From NCBI GenBank assembly GCA_946811185.2, contig OX328112.1, positions 3,906,001 to 3,970,000 on the forward strand: a DNA stretch of 64,000 nucleotides. Direction: 5' to 3'. Every line of letters begins with the position of its first letter. Position 1 is the stretch's first letter. Source of the stretch: Hippopus hippopus (Eukaryota > Mollusca > Bivalvia > Cardiida > Cardiidae). Made by a program: the position numbers and the translations under genes. Under the pieces are notes generated by a model. The model was not told the origin of the DNA and did no database searches. It saw only the letters and a program-made list of their open reading frames with translations. Shown piece after piece: positions 34,751 through 48,377 of the stretch.

Positions 34751-36277
34751 GTCACCTTGTGGGAGGGGTTAGGGGGCTAGTATATATATAGGTTAATTTT
34801 TCAGGTCATATTCAACTGCTTGTATAGTGCAGTGGGTCAGACTGCTGCCCACTTGCATTTTTAGGTCCTGATGGTGAAATGTTCGATCCTCAGCCTTGCC
34901 ATTTTATTTATTTTATTATTTTTTTCATTTCTATTATTAGTTATTCTTACATCTAATTGTATTTTATTGCGCAATTTCTACATACTTCAAACATGAATAA
35001 GAGTTTCTGATGGGAAAATTTTGGTATCACGTTACATCTTTTACGTCTTTGCATGCGCGCAAATGGCGCGCATGGCTGTTTCGGCACGGCACGTAAAACT
35101 ACCAGGTACAAGCAGGTAGTTGTCAAAATTAATTCATGTTTTATGTTTTTAAGAGAAAAGGTGTGGGAAAAAGTCAGTTTTCTTTTTCCTTAAAAGTTCA
35201 TGCAACAGGAACGGTTGCTTCCGAAAGTGTCTCAAGTCGACTTTAAGTTTTCCTGTAGCGGTTAATGGTGCTGTATGTGAGGGGTAAAAAGCGAAACCGA
35301 TTCCTTATTTCTGTGGCACAAGTAAGAGAAAAGGAAAAGCTTGGTTCCATTTGTTTGACTTTTGCAACAAGTGTCGTCTGCTACAGAAAGTGTCCCAAGT
35401 CCTTTTTATGATTTCGCGCGGCGCTTAATGGTGATGTACGTGTGAAAACATAAAATGAACTTATGACTTACACGGTCACCAAAATGGATTTAATCTTTCA
35501 TAGAATGGCCCTAGTAAAGGAAAAGTGAATAATTTGGTTCCCTTTCTTTGATTTCTGCAACAGGTATCAGTTGCCTCCTAAAGACTCGCGAGTTGATTTT
35601 AAGCTTTCCCGCAGCACGTACCAATTACGTATGTGTGGAATAGCCATCAAAACCAATTAAACGGCCCAAGAAAAGGGAAAAATTGATTTGCCATATTCGA
35701 CTTACGCAACAGCTATCAGTTGCTTTTGTAAGTGCTGTAAGTCAATTTTTTGTGTTTTTCGCAGGTGCGTAAATGGCACGTATGAGTCGGTAGTCATCGA
35801 AACTGGGCTACTTGTCACCGTATGAATAGATACAAAGTAAAAATATAGTTCTTTTTGATTTATGCAGTAGAAGGCAGTTGCTACTGACAGAGTTGCCAGT
35901 CTAGTTTTTATTCACTTGTGACACTATTTTCTGTTTCTCACTGTCCATTGATCATCTTAGCATATTGAATGTATCAGTGTGCAGTATGGAAGCTGGCCTC
36001 AACTAGAAAAGCAAATCGAATCAAGGGGAGTGAACCCTGGGTAGGTGCTTGAAAAACACGACTACAAGGTCTTCTGCTACTCTGTTTTCTTAAATTTTCG
36101 CCCATTGTCGGCGAATTCTGGCATGTGTGGATGGTGCATGCATAGCACTTTGCCTAGGACTACATATCAGCCTTTAAAGAAGACCTTAAATCCACTTGTT
36201 TGTCGTTTTTTTGTTCTCTGTTATGATTGGGGTCATTTTAGGCGCCATTTTGGGCGCCATCTTGGAAATCCTGTGAC
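34751..36277 (+). repeat. Satellite unit 19
   Basis: Variants: ATGGTGAAATG, TTGCGCAATT, AAACTACCAGG, AAGCAGGTAG, GTGTGGG, CGTGTGAAAAC, AAAATGAAC and CCTCCTAAAG. Confidence 0.95.
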
Positions 36278-37796
36278 GTCACCTTGTGGGAGGGGTTAGG
36301 GGGCTAGTATATATATAGGTTAATTTTTCAGGTCATATTCAACTGCTTGTATAGTGCAGTGGGTCAGACTGCTGCCCACGTGCATTTTTAGGTCCTGATG
36401 GTCAAATGTTCGATCCTCAGCCTTGCCATTTTATTTATTTTATTATTTTTTTCATTTCTATTATTAGTTATTCTTACATCTAATTGTATTTTATTGCCCA
36501 ATTTCTACATACTTCAAACATGAATAAGAGTTTCTGATGGGAAAATTTTGGTATCAAGTTACATCTTTTACGTCTTTGCATGCGCGCAAATGGCGCGCAT
36601 GGCTGTTTCGGCACGGCACGTAAAACTGCCAGGTACAAGCGGGTAGTTGTCAAAATTAATTCATGTTTTATGTTTTTAAGAGAAAAGGTGTGGGAAAAAG
36701 TCAGTTTTCTTTTTCCTTAAAAGTTCATGCAACAGGAACGGTTGCTTCCGAAAGTGTCTCTTTAAGTTTTCCTGTAGCGGTTAATGGTACTGTATGTGAG
36801 GGGTAAAAAGCGAAACCGATTCCTTATTTCTGTGGCACAAGTAAGAGAAAAGGAAAAGCTTGGTTCCATTTGTTTGACTTTTGCAACAAGTGTCGTCTGC
36901 TACAGAAAGTGTCCCAAGTCCTTTTTATGATTTCGCGCGGCGCTTAATGGTGATGTACGTGCGAAAACATAAAATCAACTTATGACTTACACGGTCACCA
37001 AAATGGATTTAATCTTTCATAGAATGGCCCTAGTAAAGGAAAAGTGAATAATTTGGTTCCCTTTCTTTGATTTCTGCAACAGGTATCAGTTGCCTCCGAA
37101 AGACTCGCGAGTTGATTTTAAGCTTTCCCGCAGCACGTACCAATTACGTATCTGTGGAATAGCCATCAAAACCAATTAAACGGCCCAAGAAAAGGGAAAA
37201 ATTGATTTGCCATATTCGACTTACGCAACAGCTATCAGTTGCTTTTGTAAGTGCTGTAAGTCAATTTTTTGTGTTTTTCGCAGGTGCGTAAATGGCACGT
37301 ATGAGTCGGTAGTCATCGAAACTGGGCTACTTGTCACCGTATGAATAGATACAAAGTAAAAATATAGTTCTTTTTGATTTATGCAGTAGAAGGCAGTTGC
37401 TACTGACAGAGTTGCCAGTCTAGTTTTTATTCACTTGTGACACTATTTTCTGTTTCTCACTGTCCATTGATCATCTTAGCATATTGAATGTATCAGTGTG
37501 CAGTATGGAAGCTGGCCTCAACTAGAAAAGCAAATCGAATCAAGGGGAGTGAACCCTGGGTAGGTGCTTGAAAAACACGACTACAAGGTCTTCTGCTACT
37601 CTGTTTTCTTAAATTTTCGCCCATTGTCGGCGAATTCTGGCATGTGTGGATGGTGCATGCATAGCACTTTGCCTAGGACTACATATCAGCCTTTAAAGAA
37701 GACCTTAAATCCACTTGTTTGTCGTTTTTTTGTTCTCTGTTATGATTGGGGTCATTTTAGGCGCCATTTTGGGCGCCATCTTGGAAATCCTGTGAC
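36278..37796 (+). repeat. Satellite unit 20 (1519 bp, 8-bp deletion)
   Basis: Same 8-bp deletion as unit 16, at 36760/36761, with the same AATGGTACTG nearby. Also GCCCACGTGC, TATCAAGTTAC and CGTATCTGTGG. Confidence 0.95.
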
Positions 37797-39323
37797 GTCA
37801 CCCTGTGGGAGGGGTTAGGGGGCTAGTATATATATAGGTTAATTTTTCAGGTCATATTCAACTGCTTGTATAGTGCAGTGGGTCAGACTGCTGCCCACTT
37901 GCATTTTTAGGTCCTGATGGTCAAATGTTCGATCCTCAGCCTTGCCATTTTATTTATTTTATTATTTTTTTCATTTCTATTATTAGTTATTCTTACATCT
38001 AATTGTATTTTATTGCCCAATTTCTACATACTTCAAACATGAATAAGAGTTTCTGATGGGAAAATTTTGGTATCACGTTACATCTTTTACGTCTTTGCAT
38101 GCGCGCAAATGGCGTGCATGGCTGTTTCGGCACGGCACGTAAAACTGCCAGGTACAAGCAGGTAGTTGTCAAAATTAATTCATGTTTTATGTTTTTAAGA
38201 GAAAAGGTGTGGGAAAAAGTCAGTTTTCTTTTTCCTTAAAAGTTCATGCAACAGGAACGGTTGCTTCCGAAAGTGTCTCAAGTCGACTTTAAGTTTTCCT
38301 GTAGCGGTTAATGGTGCTGTATGTGAGGGGTAAAAAGCGAAACCGATTCCTTATTTCTGTGGCACAAGTAAGAGAAAAGGAAAAGCTTGGTTCCATTTGT
38401 TTGACTTTTGCAACAAGTGTCGTCTGCTACAGAAAGTGTCCCAAGTCCTTTTTATGATTTCGCGCAGCGCTTAATGGTGATGTACGTGCGAAAACATAAA
38501 ATCAACTTATGACTTACACGGTCACCAAAATGGATTTAATCTTTCATAGAATGGCCCTAGTAAAGGAAAAGTGAATAATTTGGTTCCCTTTCTTTGATTT
38601 CTGCAACAGGTATCAGTTGCCTCCGAAAGACTCGCGAGTTGATTTTAAGCTTTCCCGCAGCACGTACCAATTACGTATGTGTGGAATAGCCATCAAAACC
38701 AATTAAACGGCCCAAGAAAAGGGAAAAATTGATTTGCCATATTCGACTTACGCAACAGCTATCAGTTGCTTTTGTAAGTGCTGTAAGTCAATTTTTTGTG
38801 TTTTTCGCAGATGCGTAAATGGCACGTATGAGTCGGTAGTCATCGAAACTGGGCTACTTGTCACCGTATGAATAGATACAAAGTAAAAATATAGTTCTTT
38901 TTGATTTATGCAGTAGAAGGCAGTTGCTACTGACAGAGTTGCCAGTCTAGTTTTTATTCACTTGTGACACTATTTTCTGTTTCTCACTGTCCATTGATCA
39001 TCTTAGCATATTGAATGTATCAGTGTGCAGTATGGAAGCTGGCCTCAACTAGAAAAGCAAATCGAATCAAGGGGAGTGAACCCTGGGTAGGTGCTTGAAA
39101 AACACGACTACAAGGTCTTCTGCTACTCTGTTTTCTTAAATTTTCGCCCATTGTCGGCGAATTCTGGCATGTGTGGATGGTGCATGCATAGCACTTTGCC
39201 TAGGACTACATATCAGCCTTTAAAGAAGACCTTAAATCCACTTGTTTGTCGTTTTTTTGTTCTCTGTTATGATTGGGGTCATTTTAGGCGCCATTTTGGG
39301 CGCCATCTTGGAAATCCTGTGAC
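37797..39323 (+). repeat. Satellite unit 21
   Basis: Begins GTCACCCTGTGGG, shared only with unit 24. GGCGTGCATGG, AAGCAGGTAG, GTGTGGG, GCGCAGCGC and CGCAGATGCG. Confidence 0.95.
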
Positions 39324-40814
39324 GTCACCTTGTGGGAGGGGTTAGGGGGCTAGTATATATATAGGTTAATTTTTCAGGTCATATTCAACTGCTTGTATAG
39401 TGCAGTGGGTCAGACTGCTGCCCACTTGCATTTTTAGGTCCTGATGGTCAAATGTTCGATCCTCAGCCTTGCCATTTTATTTATTTTATTATTTTTTTCA
39501 TTTCTATTATTAGTTATTCTTACATCTAATTGTATTTTATTGCCCAATTTCTACATACTTCAAACATGAATAAGAGTTTCTGATGGGAAAATTTTGGTAT
39601 CACGTTACATCTTTTATGTCTTTGCATGCGCGCAAATGCCAGGTACAAGCGGGTAGTTGTCAAAATTAATTCATGTTTTATGTTTTTATGAGAAAAGGTC
39701 TGGGAAAAAGTCAGTTTTCTTTTTCCTTAAAAGTTCATGCAACAGGAACGGTTGCTTCCGAAAGTGTGTCAAGTCGACTTTAAGTTTTCCTGTAGCGGTT
39801 AATGGTGCTGTATGTGAGGGGTAAAAAGCGAAACCGATTCCTTATTTCTGTGGCACAAGTAAGAGAAAAGGAAAAGCTTGGTTCCATTTGTTTGACTTTT
39901 GCAACAAGTGTCGTCTGCTACAGAAAGTGTCCCAAGTCCTTTTTATGATTTCGCGCGGCGCTTAATGGTGATGTACGTGCGGAAACATAAAATCAACTTA
40001 TGACTTACACGGTCACCAAAATGGATTTAATCTTTCATAGAATGGCCCTAGTAAAGGAAAAGTGAATAATTTGGTTCCCTTTCTTTGATTTCTGCAACAG
40101 GTATCAGTTGCCTCCGAAAGACTCGCGAGTTGATTTTAAGCTTTCCCGCAGCACGTACCAATTACGTATGTGTGGAATAGCCATCAAAACCAATTAAACG
40201 GCCCAAGAAAAGGGAAAAATTGATTTGCCATATTCGACTTACGCAACAGCTATCAGTTGCTTTTGTAAGTGCTGTAAGTCAATTTTTTGTGTTTTTCGCA
40301 GGTGCGTAAATGGCACGTATGAGTCGGTAGTCATCGAAACTGGGCTACTTGTCACCGTATGAATAGATACAAAGTAAAAATATAGTTCTTTTTGATTTAT
40401 GCAGTAGAAGGCAGTTGCTACTGACAGAGTTGCCAGTCTAGTTTTTATTCACTTGTGACACTATTTTCTGTTTCTCACTGTCCATTGATCATCTTAGCAT
40501 ATTGAATGTATCAGTGTGCAGTATGGAAGCTGGCCTCAACTAGAAAAGCAAATCGAATCAAGGGGAGTGAACCCTGGGTAGGTGCTTGAAAAACACGACT
40601 ACAAGGTCTTCTGCTACTCTGTTTTCTTAAATTTTCGCCCATTGTCGGCGAATTCTGGCATGTGTGGATGGTGCATGCATAGCACTTTGCCTAGGACTAC
40701 ATATCAGCCTTTAAAGAAGACCTTAAATCCACTTGTTTGTCGTTTTTTTGTTCTCTGTTATGATTGGGGTCATTTTAGGCGCCATTTTGGGCGCCATCTT
40801 GGAAATCCTGTGAC
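39324..40814 (+). repeat. Satellite unit 22 (1491 bp, 36-bp deletion)
   Basis: 36 bp are missing at 39638/39639, removing the right arm of the CpG hairpin. Also TTTTATGTC, TTTTTATGAG, GTCTGGG, AGTGTGTCAAG and GTGCGGAAAC. All but AGTGTGTC recur in unit 25. Confidence 0.95.
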
Positions 40815-42341
40815 GTCACCTTGTGGGAGGGGTTAGGGGGCTAGTATATATATAGGTTAATTTTTCAGGTCATATTCAACTGCTTGTATAGTGCAGTGGG
40901 TCAGACTGCTGCCCACTTGCATTTTTAGGTCCTGATGGTCAAATGTTTGATCCTCAGCCTTGCCATTTTATTTATTTTATTATTTTTTTCATTTCTATTA
41001 TTAGTTATTCTTACATCTAATTGTATTTTATTGCCCAATTTCTACATACTTCAAACATGAATAAGAGTTTCTGATGGGAAAATTTTGGTATCAAGTTACA
41101 TCTTTTACGTCTTTGCATGCGCGCAAATGGCGCGCATGGCTGTTTCGGCACGGCACGTAAAACTGCCAGGTACAAGCAGGTAGTTGTCAAAATTAATACA
41201 TGTTTTATGTTTTTAAGAGAAAAGGTGTGGGAAAAAGTCAGTTTTCTTTTTCCTTAAAAGTTCATGCAACAGGAACGGTTGCTTCCGAAAGTGTCTCAAG
41301 TCGACTTTAAGTTTTCCTGTAGCGGTTAATGGTGCTGTATGTGAGGGGTAAAAAGCGAAACCGATTCCTTATTTCTGTGGCACAAGTAAGAGAAAAGGAA
41401 AAGCTTGGTTCCATTTGTTTGACTTTTGCAACAAGTGTCGTCTGCTACAGAAAGTGTCCCAAGTCCTTTTTATGATTTCGCGCGGCGCTTAATGGTGATG
41501 TACGTGCGGAAACATAAAATCAACTTATGACTTACACGGTCACCAAAATGGATTTAATCTTTCATAGAATGGCCCTAGTAAAGGAAAAGTGAATAATTTG
41601 GTTCCCTTTCTTTGATTTCTGCAACAGGTATCAGTTGCCTCCGAAAGACTCGCGAGTTGATTTTAAGCTTTCCCGCAGCACGTACCAATTACGTATGTGT
41701 GGAATAGCCATCAAAACCAATTAAACGGCCCAAGAAAAGGGAAAAATTGATTTGCCATATTCGACTTACGCAACAGCTATCAGTTGCTTTTGTAAGTGCT
41801 GTAAGTCAATTTTTTGTGTTTTTCGCAGGTGCGTAAATGGCACGTATGAGTCGGTAGTCATCGAAACTGGGCTACTTGTCACCGTATGAATAGATACAAA
41901 GTAAAAATATAGTTCTTTTTGATTTATGCAGTAGAAGGCAGTTGCTACTGACAGAGTTGCCAGTCTAGTTTTTATTCACTTGTGACACTATTTTCTGTTT
42001 CTCACTGTCCATTGATCATCTTAGCATATTGAATGTATCAGTGTGCAGTATGGAAGCTGGCCTCAACTAGAAAAGCAAATCGAATCAAGGGGAGTGAACC
42101 CTGGGTAGGTGCTTGAAAAACACGACTACAAGGTCTTCTGCTACTCTGTTTTCTTAAATTTTCGCCCATTGTCGGCGAATTCTGGCATGTGTGGATGGTG
42201 CATGCATAGCACTTTGCCTAGGACTACATATCAGCCTTTAAAGAAGACCTTAAATCCACTTGTTTGTCGTTTTTTTGTTCTCTGTTATGATTGGGGTCAT
42301 TTTAGGCGCCATTTTGGGCGCCATCTTGGAAATCCTGTGAC
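40815..42341 (+). repeat. Satellite unit 23
   Basis: GTTTGATCC, TATCAAGTTAC, AAGCAGGTAG and GTGCGGAAAC as in unit 18. Private TTAATACATG. Confidence 0.95.
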
Positions 42342-43868
42342 GTCACCCTGTGGGAGGGGTTAGGGGGCTAGTATATATATAGGTTAATTTTTCAGGTCAT
42401 ATTCAACTGCTTGTATAGTGCAGTGGGTCAGACTGCTGCCCACTTGCATTTTTAGGTCCTGATGGTCAAATGTTCGATCCTCAGCCTTGCCATTTTATTT
42501 ATTTTATTATTTTTTTCATTTCTATTATTAGTTATTCTTACATCTAATTGTATTTTATTGCCCAATTTCTACATACTTCAAACATGAATAAGAGTTTCTG
42601 ATGGGAAAATTTTGGTATCACGTTACATCTTTTACGTCTTTGCATGCGCGCAAATGGCGTGCATGGCTGTTTCGGCACGGCACGTAAAACTGCCAGGTAC
42701 AAGCGGGTAGTTGTCAAAATTAATTCATGTTTTATGTTTTTAAGAGAAAAGGTGTGGGAAAAAGTCAGTTTTCTTTTTCCTTAAAAGTTCATGCAACAGG
42801 AACGGTTGCTTCCGAAAGTGTCTCAAGTCGACTTTAAGTTTTCCTGTAGCGGTTAATGGTGCTGTATGTGAGGGGTAAAAAGCGAAACCGATTCCTTATT
42901 TCTGTGGCACAAGTAAGAGAAAAGGAAAAGCTTGGTTCCATTTGTTTGACTTTTGCAACAAGTGTCGTCTGCTACAGAAAGTGTCCCAAGTCCTTTTTAT
43001 GATTTCGCGCGGCGCTTAATGGTGATGTACGTGCGAAAACATAAAATCAACTTATGACTTACACGGTCACCAAAATGGATTTAATCTTTCATAGAATGGC
43101 CCTAGTAAAGGAAAAGTGAATAATTTCGTTCCCTTTCTTTGATTTCTGCAACAGGTATCAGTTGCCTCCGAAAGACTCGCGAGTTGATTTTAAGCTTTCC
43201 CGCAGCACGTACCAATTACGTATGTGTGGAATAGCCATCAAAACCAATTAAACGGCCCAAGAAAAGGGAAAAATTGATTTGCCATATTCGACTTACGCAA
43301 CAGCTATCAGTTGCTTTTGTAAGTGCTGTAAGTCAATTTTTTGTGTTTTTCGCAGGTGCGTAAATGGCACGTATGAGTCGGTAGTCATCGAAACTGGGCT
43401 ACTTGTCACCGTATGAATAGATACAAAGTAAAAATATAGTTCTTTTTGATTTATGCAGTAGAAGGCAGTTGCTACTGACAGAGTTGCCAGTCTAGTTTTT
43501 ATTCACTTGTGACACTATTTTCTGTTTCTCACTGTCCATTGATCATCTTAGCATATTGAATGTATCAGTGTGCAGTATGGAAGCTGGCCTCAACTAGAAA
43601 AGCAAATCGAATCAAGGGGAGTGAACCCTGGGTAGGTGCTTGAAAAACACGACTACAAGGTCTTCTGCTACTCTGTTTTCTTAAATTTTCGCCCATTGTC
43701 GGCGAATTCTGGCATGTGTGGATGGTGCATGCATAGCACTTTGCCTAGGACTACATATCAGCCTTTAAAGAAGACCTTAAATCCACTTGTTTGTCGTTTT
43801 TTTGTTCTCTGTTATGATTGGGGTCATTTTAGGCGCCATTTTGGGCGCCATCTTGGAAATCCTGTGAC
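42342..43868 (+). repeat. Satellite unit 24
   Basis: GTCACCCTGTGGG and GGCGTGCATGG as in unit 21. AATTTCGTTCC, shared with units 31, 36 and 37. Confidence 0.95.
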
Positions 43869-45359
43869 GTCACCTTGTGGGAGGGGTTAGGGGGCTAGTA
43901 TATATATAGGTTAATTTTTCAGGTCATATTCAACTGCTTGTATAGTGCAGTGGGTCAGACTGCTGCCCACTTGCATTTTTAGGTCCTGATGGTCAAATGT
44001 TCGATCCTCAGCCTTGCCATTTTATTTATTTTATTATTTTTTTCATTTCTATTATTAGTTATTCTTACATCTAATTGTATTTTATTGCCCAATTTCTACA
44101 TACTTCAAACATGAATAAGAGTTTCTGATGGGAAAATTTTGGTATCACGTTACATCTTTTATGTCTTTGCATGCGCGCAAATGCCAGGTACAAGCGGGTA
44201 GTTGTCAAAATTAATTCATGTTTTATGTTTTTATGAGAAAAGGTCTGGGAAAAAGTCAGTTTTCTTTTTCCTTAAAAGTTCATGCAACAGGAACGGTTGC
44301 TTCCGAAAGTGTCTCAAGTCGACTTTAAGTTTTCCTGTAGCGGTTAATGGTGCTGTATGTGAGGGGTAAAAAGCGAAACCGATTCCTTATTTCTGTGGCA
44401 CAAGTAAGAGAAAAGGAAAAGCTTGGTTCCATTTGTTTGACTTTTGCAACAAGTGTCGTCTGCTACAGAAAGTGTCCCAAGTCCTTTTTATGATTTCGCG
44501 CGGCGCTTAATGGTGATGTACGTGCGGAAACATAAAATCAACTTATGACTTACACGGTCACCAAAATGGATTTAATCTTTCATAGAATGGCCCTAGTAAA
44601 GGAAAAGTGAATAATTTGGTTCCCTTTCTTTGATTTCTGCAACAGGTATCAGTTGCCTCCGAAAGACTCGCGAGTTGATTTTAAGCTTTCCCGCAGCACG
44701 TACCAATTACGTATGTGTGGAATAGCCATCAAAACCAATTAAACGGCCCAAGAAAAGGGAAAAATTGATTTGCCATATTCGACTTACGCAACAGCTATCA
44801 GTTGCTTTTGTAAGTGCTGTAAGTCAATTTTTTGTGTTTTTCGCAGGTGCGTAAATGGCACGTATGAGTCGGTAGTCATCGAAACTGGGCTACTTGTCAC
44901 CGTATGAATAGATACAAAGTAAAAATATAGTTCTTTTTGATTTATGCAGTAGAAGGCAGTTGCTACTGACAGAGTTGCCAGTCTAGTTTTTATTCACTTG
45001 TGACACTATTTTCTGTTTCTCACTGTCCATTGATCATCTTAGCATATTGAATGTATCAGTGTGCAGTATGGAAGCTGGCCTCAACTAGAAAAGCAAATCG
45101 AATCAAGGGGAGTGAACCCTGGGTAGGTGCTTGAAAAACACGACTACAAGGTCTTCTGCTACTCTGTTTTCTTAAATTTTCGCCCATTGTCGGCGAATTC
45201 TGGCATGTGTGGATGGTGCATGCATAGCACTTTGCCTAGGACTACATATCAGCCTTTAAAGAAGACCTTAAATCCACTTGTTTGTCGTTTTTTTGTTCTC
45301 TGTTATGATTGGGGTCATTTTAGGCGCCATTTTGGGCGCCATCTTGGAAATCCTGTGAC
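43869..45359 (+). repeat. Satellite unit 25 (1491 bp, 36-bp deletion)
   Basis: 36-bp deletion at 44183/44184 with TTTTATGTC, TTTTTATGAG, GTCTGGG and GTGCGGAAAC, a near copy of unit 22. Confidence 0.95.
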
Positions 45360-46886
45360 GTCACCTTGTGGGAGGGGTTAGGGGGCTAGTATATATATAG
45401 GTTAATTTTTCAGGTCATATTCAACTGCTTGTATAGTGCAGTGGGTCAGACTGCTGCCCACTTGCATTTTTAGGTCCTGATGGTCAAATGTTCGATCCTC
45501 AGCCTTGCCATTTTATCTATTTTATTATTTTATTCAATTCTATTATTAGTTATTCTTACATCTAATTGTATTTTATTGCCCAATTTCTACATACTTCAAA
45601 CATGAATAAGAGTTTCTGATGGGAAAATTTTGGTATCACGTTACATCTTTTACGTCTTTGCATGTGCGCAAATGGCGCGCATGGCTGTTTCGGCACGGCA
45701 CGTAAAACTGCCAGGTACAAGCAGGTAGTTGTCAAAATTAATTCATGTTTTATGTTTTTAAGAGAAAAGGTGTGGGAAAAAGTCAGTTTTCTTTTTCCTT
45801 AAAAGTTCATGCAACAGGAACGGTTGCTTCCGAAAGTGTCTCAAGTCGACTTTAAGTTTTCCTGTAGCGGTTAATGGTGCTGTATGTGAGGGGTAAAAAG
45901 CGAAACCGATTCCTTATTTCTGTGGCACAAGTAAGAGAAAAGGAAAAGCTTGGTTCCATTTGTTTGACTTTTGCAACAAGTGTCGTCTGCTACAGAAAGT
46001 GTCCCAAGTCCTTTTTATGATTTCGCGCGGCGCTTAATGGTGATGTACGTGCGAAAACATAAAATCAACTTATGACTTACACGGTCACCAAAATGGATTT
46101 AATCTTTCATAGAATGGCCCTAGTAAAGGAAAAGTGAATAATTTGGTTCCCTTTCTTTGATTTCTGCAACAGGTATCAGTTGCCTCCGAAAGACTCGCGA
46201 GTTGATTTTAAGCTTTCCCGCAGCACGTACCAATTACGTATGTGTGGAATAGCCATCAAAACCAATTAAACGGCCCAAGAAAAGGGAAAAATTGATTTGC
46301 CATATTCGACTTACGCAACAGCTATCAGTTGCTTTTGTAAGTGCTGTAAGTCAATTTTTTGTGTTTTTCGCAGGTGCGTAAATGGCACGTATGAGTCGGT
46401 AGTCATCGAAACTGGGCTACTTGTCACCGTATGAATAGATACAAAGTAAAAATATAGTTCTTTTTGATTTATGCAGTAGAAGGCAGTTGCTACTGACAGA
46501 GTTGCCAGTCTAGTTTTTATTCACTTGTGACACTATTTTCTGTTTCTCACTGTCCATTGATCATCTTAGCATATTGAATGTATCAGTGTGCAGTATGGAA
46601 GCTGGCCTCAACTAGAAAAGCAAATCGAATCAAGGGGAGTGAACCCTGGGTAGGTGCTTGAAAAACACGACTACAAGGTCTTCTGCTACTCTGTTTTCTT
46701 AAATTTTCGCCCATTGTCGGCGAATTCTGGCATGTGTGGATGGTGCATGCATAGCACTTTGCCTAGGACTACATATCAGCCTTTAAAGAAGACCTTAAAT
46801 CCACTTGTTTGTCGTTTTTTTGTTCTCTGTTATGATTGGGGTCATTTTAGGCGCCATTTTGGGCGCCATCTTGGAAATCCTGTGAC
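45360..46886 (+). repeat. Satellite unit 26
   Basis: T-rich stretch changed (TTATCTATT, TTTTATTCAATTC), so the T7 run is broken. Also GCATGTGCGC, AAGCAGGTAG and GTGTGGG. Confidence 0.95.
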
Positions 46887-48377
46887 GTCACCTTGTGGGA
46901 GGGGTTAGGGGGCTAGTATATATATAGGTTAATTTTTCAGGTCATATTCAACTGCTTGTATAGTGCAGTGGGTCAGACTGCTGCCCACTTGCATTTTTAG
47001 GTCCTGATGGTCAAATGTTCGATCCTCAGCCTTGCCATTTTATTTATTTTATTATTTTTTTCATTTCTATTATTAGTTATTCTTACATCTAATTGTATTT
47101 TATTGCCCAATTTCTACATACTTCAAACATGAATAAGAGTTTCTGATGGGAAAATTTTGGTATCACGTTACATCTTTTATGTCTTTGCATGCGCGCAAAT
47201 GCCAGGTACAAGCGGGTAGTTGTCAAAATTAATTCATGTTTTATGTTTTTAAGAGAAAAGGTGTGGGAAAAAGTCAGTTTTCTTTTTCCTTAAAAGTTCA
47301 TGCAACAGGAACGGTTGCTTCCGAAAGTGTCTCAAGTCGACTTTAAGTTTTCCTGTAGCGGTTAATGGTGCTGTATGTGAGGGGTAAAAAGCGAAACCGA
47401 TTCCTTATTTCTGTGGCACAAGTAAGAGAAAAGGAAAAGCTTGGTTCCATTTGTTTGACTTTTGCAACAAGTGTCGTCTGCTACAGAAAGTGTCCCAAGT
47501 CCTTTTTATGATTTCGCGCGGCGCTTAATGGTGATGTACGTGCGAAAACATAAAATCAACTTATGACTTACACGGTCACCAAAATGGATTTAATCTTTCA
47601 TAGAATGGCCCTAGTAAAGGAAAAGTGAATAATTTGGTTCCCTTTCTTTGATTTCTGCAACAGGTATCAGTTGCCTCCGAAAGACTCGCGAGTTGATTTT
47701 AAGCTTTCCCGCAGCACGTACCAATTACGTATGTGTGGAATAGCCATCAAAACCAATTAAACGGCCCAAGAAAAGGGAAAAATTGATTTGCCATATTCGA
47801 CTTACGCAACAGCTATCAGTTGCTTTTGTAAGTGCTGTAAGTCAATTTTTTGTGTTTTTCGCAGGTGCGTAAATGGCACGTATGAGTCGGTAGTCATCGA
47901 AACTGGGCTACTTGTCACCGTATGAATAGATACAAAGTAAAAATATAGTTCTTTTTGATTTATGCAGTAGAAGGCAGTTGCTACTGACAGAGTTGCCAGT
48001 CTAGTTTTTATTCACTTGTGACACTATTTTCTGTTTCTCACTGTCCATTGATCATCTTAGCATATTGAATGTATCAGTGTGCAGTATGGAAGCTGGCCTC
48101 AACTAGAAAAGCAAATCGAATCAAGGGGAGTGAACCCTGGGTAGGTGCTTGAAAAACACGACTACAAGGTCTTCTGCTACTCTGTTTTCTTAAATTTTCG
48201 CCCATTGTCGGCGAATTCTGGCATGTGTGGATGGTGCATGCATAGCACTTTGCCTAGGACTACATATCAGCCTTTAAAGAAGACCTTAAATCCACTTGTT
48301 TGTCGTTTTTTTGTTCTCTGTTATGATTGGGGTCATTTTAGGCGCCATTTTGGGCGCCATCTTGGAAATCCTGTGAC
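46887..48377 (+). repeat. Satellite unit 27 (1491 bp, 36-bp deletion)
   Basis: 36-bp deletion at 47201/47202 with TTTTATGTC, but then TTTTTAAGAG, GTGTGGG and GTGCGAAAAC. The deletion haplotype therefore ends soon after the junction, as expected after gene conversion or unequal exchange. Confidence 0.95.
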
